Assembly: GCA_029776125.1 (NCBI GenBank)
Contig: JARVJS010000084.1
Location: 1-17,181, forward strand
Direction: 5' to 3'
Source: Nitrososphaeria archaeon
GTDB lineage: Archaea > Thermoproteota > Nitrososphaeria > JACIWG01
DNA: 17,181 nucleotides
Shown here: piece after piece, positions 13,746 through 17,181 of the stretch
Layout: each line of letters starts with the position of its first letter
How positions within the stretch are numbered: position 1 is the first letter of the stretch
Notes under the pieces: generated by a model
Told to the model about the DNA's origin: nothing
Seen by the model: the letters and a program-made list of their open reading frames with translations, nothing else
The model's database searches: none
Translations under genes and position numbers: made by a program

Positions 13746-15427
13746 CTTCCACCACCAGACCTAAACCTTTCAAGTATACTTAAAACTTCCTCTCTAGAAA
13801 TTTTCCTGAAAACTGGTGGAAAACGTTTTATAGCAATAGGATATTTAAAGTCAGATTTAGCACCATCCCATCCAGTAGAAAGTATATCCTTATCTTCTGC
13901 AAGATTCTTCCACAAAAGTTCTGAAATTGATGGCATAATAGGATAAAGTTCCACTGTAATCAGTCGAATGACTCTTAGAAGAGAATATATTACTGATACA
14001 GCCTTTGAAGAATCTTCCTTGAAAAGTTTCCAAGGCTCCTTTTCATTCAAGAACCTGTTACCCTCTTCAGCCTGCCGAACCGTTTCTCTTACAGCACGCT
14101 GTATCTTAAAATTCTCGTATAATGAACCGATCTCATCATGCCTCTTCAACGCATCTAAAACAAAGTTTTCACAATCTGAATCAACTTCTGGCCTACATTC
14201 AAGCCTACCATTACAGAATTTTTCAAAACCAACAACAGTCCTGTTAACAAGATTTCCTATAACATTATTTAAGTCATTGTTAACCTTCTCTATAAAAAGG
14301 TCGATTTTGAAGTTCACATCACCACCCTCAGGCCTAAGAGAAAGAAGCACATACCTCCAATAGTCTGCAGGAGCAATTTCTAAAGCTTCATCAATCCATA
14401 TCCCAATACGCCTACTTTTAGAAAACTTTTGGCCCTCAAACATCAAAAAGTCTGTAGAGTCGACAGCATATGGAAGATTATAGCCTTCACCGGTACCTAT
14501 AAGAAGAGCGGGCAAAATTATGGTGTGAAATGGTATGTTATCCTTTCCAATAAAATATACAGTTTTTGCATCCTTATCAAACCAGAACCTTTTCCAACCA
14601 TCAACATCGCCCTTTTTCTCAAAATATTCTATTGTCGCAGAAACATATCCTAGTACAGCCTCCATCCAAACATATATAGTCTTACCTTCAGCACCCTCAA
14701 AAGGTGCAGGAATACCCCACCTCGAGTCTCTAGTAAGAGACCTAGCCTTCAACCCTTCCTCAACAAGCTTTATACTGAAGCTTCTAGCAATATCAGAAAG
14801 ATGTATATCGTTTCTTAAAAGATAATCTTTAACCTTTTCACTTAACTTTGGAAGGTCGAAGAACCATTGTCTAGTTTCTTTAAGATAGACTGGATTATGG
14901 CATATTACACAAACAGGATTTATTAAAAGTTCAGGCTCAAGAGGTCTGCCACAGCCATCACACTGGTCACCTCGTGCAGTCTTAAAACCACAGTATGGAC
15001 ACTCTCCCTCAACAAACCTGTCTGGAAGAAAACGGTTATCCTTTTCACAATAGTGAACCTTTTCGGAAGATTCGTAAATGTAACCGTTTTTCTGTAGTTT
15101 TAGATAAAAATCTTGCACAAACTTTATGTGAACAGGGTTTTCGGTTCTTGTATAATTATCGTATGAAATATTCCAGCGCTCGAAAAGATTTTTAATCCTT
15201 TTATGGTTTCTGTCAGCAAATTCTTTAACCGAAAGACCGGCCTTAAGAGCTTCAACTTCAACTGGTGTTCCATGTTCGTCAGAGCCTGAAACATATAGAA
15301 CTTCATGACCTTTAAGCCTCAAGTATCTTGCAAAAGCGTCGCCAGAAAGAATAGAACCTATCATGTTGCCTAAATGTGGTGTTACAGAGGAATAGGGCCA
15401 AGCTGAAGTCACAAGCCATCTTGTCAA
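13742..15427 (-). CDS. metG: Methionyl-tRNA synthetase (catalytic and anticodon domains)
   Basis: This 561-residue class I synthetase attaches methionine to initiator and elongator tRNA-Met. The HIGH-type motif is HLGN (residues 18-21, in WPYSSVTPHLGN). The KMSKS-type loop is KFSKS (334-338). The connective peptide carries zinc-knuckle cysteines C127, C143, C146, C156, C159, C173 and C176, as in archaeal enzymes. The C-terminal third is the anticodon helix bundle, and there is no fused EMAP domain, which is encoded next door. The start is TTG at 15427: an in-frame stop lies just upstream and the residues match the usual N-terminal TSAWPY block. A TATA-like ATTATAAC near 15464-15472 may give this gene its own promoter, 57 bases downstream of the deaminase gene. 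Confidence 0.96.
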   Translation of the reverse strand: MTRWLVTSAWPYSSVTPHLGNMIGSILSGDAFARYLRLKGHEVLYVSGSDEHGTPVEVEALKAGLSVKEFADRNHKRIKNLFERWNISYDNYTRTENPVHIKFVQDFYLKLQKNGYIYESSEKVHYCEKDNRFLPDRFVEGECPYCGFKTARGDQCDGCGRPLEPELLINPVCVICHNPVYLKETRQWFFDLPKLSEKVKDYLLRNDIHLSDIARSFSIKLVEEGLKARSLTRDSRWGIPAPFEGAEGKTIYVWMEAVLGYVSATIEYFEKKGDVDGWKRFWFDKDAKTVYFIGKDNIPFHTIILPALLIGTGEGYNLPYAVDSTDFLMFEGQKFSKSRRIGIWIDEALEIAPADYWRYVLLSLRPEGGDVNFKIDLFIEKVNNDLNNVIGNLVNRTVVGFEKFCNGRLECRPEVDSDCENFVLDALKRHDEIGSLYENFKIQRAVRETVRQAEEGNRFLNEKEPWKLFKEDSSKAVSVIYSLLRVIRLITVELYPIMPSISELLWKNLAEDKDILSTGWDGAKSDFKYPIAIKRFPPVFRKISREEVLSILERFRSGGGS

Positions 15428-15463
15428 ATCAGTTCAACCAACCCAATTCTAGAAAAAATCGGG

Positions 15464-15472
15464 GTTATAATG
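15464..15472 (-). promoter_or_regulatory. TATA-like element before metG
   Basis: On the minus strand this reads CATTATAAC. It would put transcription start near 15441, about 14 bases before the TTG of metG. Read-through from the deaminase gene is an alternative or additional source of transcript. Confidence 0.3.
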
Positions 15473-15484
15473 TTTCCTAACTGT

Positions 15485-16822
15485 TTATACAACAGTAGCC
15501 CTTATTCTATTAAGCAGATGCTCCTTAACTCTTTCAACTTCATCTAGAAAGTTTAATAGGTTAATGTTTGGAAGCCTTCTATTTTCTAAAACAATTTTAC
15601 CATTTACAATAACAGTCTTAACATCATTAGCCCTCACAGAATATATTAAATGAGCATAAATATCGTGAACAGGTCTAGCATGAGGTAAATTCAAGTCTAA
15701 TATGACTATGTCAGCCAGATAACCAGGCCTTATGGCACCAAGGTCATCATATCCAAGAGCTATTGCACCATATTCTGTAGCGAGCTTAAAAGCCTCCTTT
15801 GAAGGTAAAAGGGTTGGATTACAATTTAATCCTTTAACCATGAGAGACATAATCTTCATGGTTTCAAACATGTCAAGTGTGTTATTGGATGCAGGCCCGT
15901 CCGTTCCAAGGGAAACCTTCAAACCATTTTCTAGTAGTCTCATACAGTCAGCTACACCCATACCAAGCTTAAGATTAGATACAGGATTCAGAGAAGGCTT
16001 TACATCAAAAACCTTCATCACGCTAATATCTTGCTCAGTCAAGTGTATTGTATGAGCCATAAGTAGAGAGTTTGAAAGTATTCCAAGTCTAGAAAGATAT
16101 ACGACAACACCACCTGAAACATCAACATTAAAGGCTTTTTTTACTACTGAAGCCTCTTCTCGGGATTCAGCAACGTGGGTGTGCAAAATAATTTTTCCTT
16201 TATCACCATAAAGATAATTCAACCTTTTTTGAAGCTCATGCGCCATGATGTAGGACTTTGGACCTGTAGAATATGGAGCATGTGGACATACACTAACACG
16301 AAGACGACCCTCATCCTTACCATGCCATTTTTTTGCCATTTCTTCAGTAATTTTTAAACCATCTTCCACAGTTTTTTCAAAGAAACCATGGCCTACTGTA
16401 GCCCTGATACCGGCTTTTTCGAAAGCATGAAGTTCACTACCTTCATCAGAGTAAAAGTACATAGAGTTTAGTGTTGTGCTCCCGAATAAGAGTGACTCAT
16501 ATGCAGCAAGCTCTGCTCCAATCTGAATATCTTTCGGAGTAAGTACCGCTTCAGCAGGCCATATACGCTTATTCAACCAATCAAATAATGTAAGGTCTTC
16601 AGAATAGCCCCTAAACAATGTCATTGCAGCATGTGTATGCGTATTTATTAATCCAGGTATTACTGCACAGCCCTTTGCATCGATTCGCTCAAAGCCTGAA
16701 AAACGTTTCCTTAACTCATTTGAGTCACCTACTGCAACAATCCTATTACCTTCTATTGCAACAGCACCATCAAATATAAGCTTGTCAGAAACAACAAGGC
16801 CGCCGTCAACAAGAATATTCAT
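15485..16822 (-). CDS. 5'-methylthioadenosine / S-adenosylhomocysteine deaminase family amidohydrolase
   Basis: This 445-residue amidohydrolase-superfamily TIM barrel has the MtaD/DadD ligand set: H62-x-H64 (NTHTHAAMT), H216 and catalytic E219 (HTHVAESREE), H257 (LMAHTIH) and D308 (GTDGPASNN). The segment LFDWLNKRIWPAE after the first motif marks this adenosine-derivative deaminase group. The reaction converts the 6-amino group of MTA, SAH or 5'-deoxyadenosine to 6-oxo. It overlaps the upstream phosphorylase fragment by ATGA (16819-16822) and is preceded by GAGGAGGG. That phosphorylase carries a 6-oxopurine signature, so the pair would turn SAM-derived nucleosides into inosine forms and then cleave them, as described for Methanocaldococcus. 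Radical SAM enzymes such as the one at 10396 also produce 5'-deoxyadenosine. The best substrate is not decided by sequence. Confidence 0.9.
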   Translation of the reverse strand: MNILVDGGLVVSDKLIFDGAVAIEGNRIVAVGDSNELRKRFSGFERIDAKGCAVIPGLINTHTHAAMTLFRGYSEDLTLFDWLNKRIWPAEAVLTPKDIQIGAELAAYESLLFGSTTLNSMYFYSDEGSELHAFEKAGIRATVGHGFFEKTVEDGLKITEEMAKKWHGKDEGRLRVSVCPHAPYSTGPKSYIMAHELQKRLNYLYGDKGKIILHTHVAESREEASVVKKAFNVDVSGGVVVYLSRLGILSNSLLMAHTIHLTEQDISVMKVFDVKPSLNPVSNLKLGMGVADCMRLLENGLKVSLGTDGPASNNTLDMFETMKIMSLMVKGLNCNPTLLPSKEAFKLATEYGAIALGYDDLGAIRPGYLADIVILDLNLPHARPVHDIYAHLIYSVRANDVKTVIVNGKIVLENRRLPNINLLNFLDEVERVKEHLLNRIRATVV

Positions 16823-17100
16823 TTTAAGCCCTCCTCTAGAACATTTATAGCTTCCAATATTAGTTTTCTCACACTTTCTTGAGCCTTATACATTATATCC
16901 ATCACAAGACCATGTGATATCTGCTTAGCTATGCCGGCAGCATAGTTTGTGACAACAGAGATGGACGCATACTCGACACCAGCTTCTCTTGCAAGGAAAG
17001 CTTCTGGAACACCAGTCATGCCCACAATGTCAGCTCCAAGAATCTTGTATGCTCTTATTTCAGCAGCAGTCTCATACCTTGGCCCCTCTGTGCAAACATA
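16819..17100 (-). CDS. 5'-methylthioinosine/methylthioadenosine phosphorylase, C-terminal fragment
   Basis: The last 93 residues of a PNP/MTAP-family phosphorylase are visible. YVCTEGPRYET and DIVGMTGVPEA are the phosphate- and nucleoside-binding blocks of the family, and a C-terminal helix (VRKLILEAINVLEEGLK) closes the protein. The family cleaves methylthio-nucleosides with phosphate to methylthioribose-1-phosphate plus base. Human MTAP reads adenine with two aspartates in a TDYD segment. Here the segment is TNYA (Asn codon 16945-16947, Ala codon 16939-16941), which matches the 6-oxopurine (methylthioinosine) version as I recall it. The N-terminal two thirds are missing: homology stops near 17100 where base composition changes. 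The open frame continues to the window end, but those residues are not MTAP-like. Confidence 0.88.
   Translation of the reverse strand, partial: YVCTEGPRYETAAEIRAYKILGADIVGMTGVPEAFLAREAGVEYASISVVTNYAAGIAKQISHGLVMDIMYKAQESVRKLILEAINVLEEGLK
16829..16836 (-). promoter_or_regulatory. Ribosome binding site for the deaminase gene
   Basis: GAGGAGGG on the minus strand ends six bases before the ATG at 16822, within the last codons of the phosphorylase. It confirms the start and the coupled reading of the pair. Confidence 0.65.
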
Positions 17101-17181
17101 GGCCCGGCTCGCTGGTGAAATAGGTCTCGTACTGGAACTTGTGGCACGAGCCGCAGGTTTCGGAGCGGAAGTCCACCACAG
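17101..17181. other. Abrupt GC-rich tail, probable chimeric contig end
   Basis: By hand count 50 of these 81 bases are G or C, against 26 of the 60 just before. Phosphorylase homology ends at the same point. The breakpoint cannot be placed better than about 17095-17106. Confidence 0.7.
17102..17179 (-). CDS. Partial c-type (probably multihaem) cytochrome segment in the foreign tail
   Basis: One minus-strand frame of the tail gives 26 residues containing FRSETCGSCHKFQYET, which includes a CxxCH haem-attachment motif. In this frame 24 of 26 third codon positions are G or C, as expected for a real gene from a high-GC bacterium and unlike every other gene here. The frame stops being meaningful at about 17102, where the archaeal phosphorylase begins. 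A single CxxCH can occur by chance, but the motif plus codon bias makes a cytochrome fragment the best reading. It is too short to name further. Confidence 0.5.

Noticed and set aside
13968..14825. Several plus-strand open frames within metG
   Set aside because: They are shadows of the MetRS gene, with no motifs and no promoter or ribosome sites of note.
17101..17181. Open phosphorylase reading frame continuing to the window end
   Set aside because: The frame has no stop, but the residues (Ser/Ala/Pro-rich) do not resemble MTAP upstream of YVCTEGPRYET, and composition changes at the same point.
1..17181. CRISPR arrays, tRNA/rRNA genes, insertion sequences
   Set aside because: By eye I saw no regularly spaced direct repeats, no tRNA-like T-arm consensus in the gaps, and no transposase or flanking inverted repeats. 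Nearly all bases are accounted for by ordinary genes.

Overview
This window looks like a piece of an AT-rich archaeal chromosome. The evidence is a split glycine decarboxylase, an archaeal/eukaryal-type methylthiotransferase with a TRAM domain, a methionyl-tRNA synthetase whose EMAP-like domain is a separate gene, strong AGGAGGT-type ribosome sites inside operons, and A/T-rich TATA elements about 26 bases before start codons (leaderless transcripts). An FtsZ-family protein and a hydrogenase maturation protease point away from the Sulfolobales. The phylum cannot be fixed by eye; a TACK-type or Asgard-related lineage is plausible. Genes are packed closely and no gene-free gap reaches 300 bases.

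Layout. Bases 1-5015 hold a carbon-acid module: three DapA/NAL-family Schiff-base lyases (1-888 minus and cut by the window edge, 1107-2033 minus, 2153-3097 plus), an HpcH/HpaI metal-dependent aldolase (3171-3923 plus) and a mandelate-racemase-like enolase-superfamily enzyme (3924-5015 minus). A 48-residue membrane peptide (957-1103) lies in one gap. The natural reading is catabolism of sugar acids: dehydration to a 2-keto-3-deoxy acid, then retro-aldol cleavage. The genes are transcribed separately. Bases 5092-7457 hold a hydrogenase maturation protease, a small 2[4Fe-4S] ferredoxin and a membrane protein with an ectodomain carrying eight N-glycosylation sequons and a ribophorin-I-like layout. 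Bases 7524-11682 carry gcvPA-gcvPB and a tRNA methylthiotransferase. Bases 11792-12784 encode a divergent FtsZ-like protein.

Bases 12781-17100 (all minus) form a methionine/SAM-salvage and translation group: a methylthio-nucleoside phosphorylase fragment, a nucleoside deaminase, MetRS, a MetRS EMAP-like subunit and a PHP phosphoesterase, mostly joined by 4-base start/stop overlaps. The phosphorylase has Asn and Ala where the adenine-specific enzymes have two Asp. With the overlapping deaminase this suggests a route MTA to MTI to hypoxanthine plus methylthioribose-1-phosphate.

The last ~81 bases differ abruptly in composition (50 of 81 G/C). They encode, on the minus strand, a CGSCH haem-binding segment with bacterial-looking codon use and interrupt the phosphorylase gene. 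This looks like a chimeric contig end, not biology. The most interesting candidates are the ribophorin-I-like protein, the FtsZ homologue without canonical T4 and T7 loops, the two DapA paralogues lacking the Thr/Ser pair of the pyruvate-binding loop, and the deaminase-phosphorylase pair.
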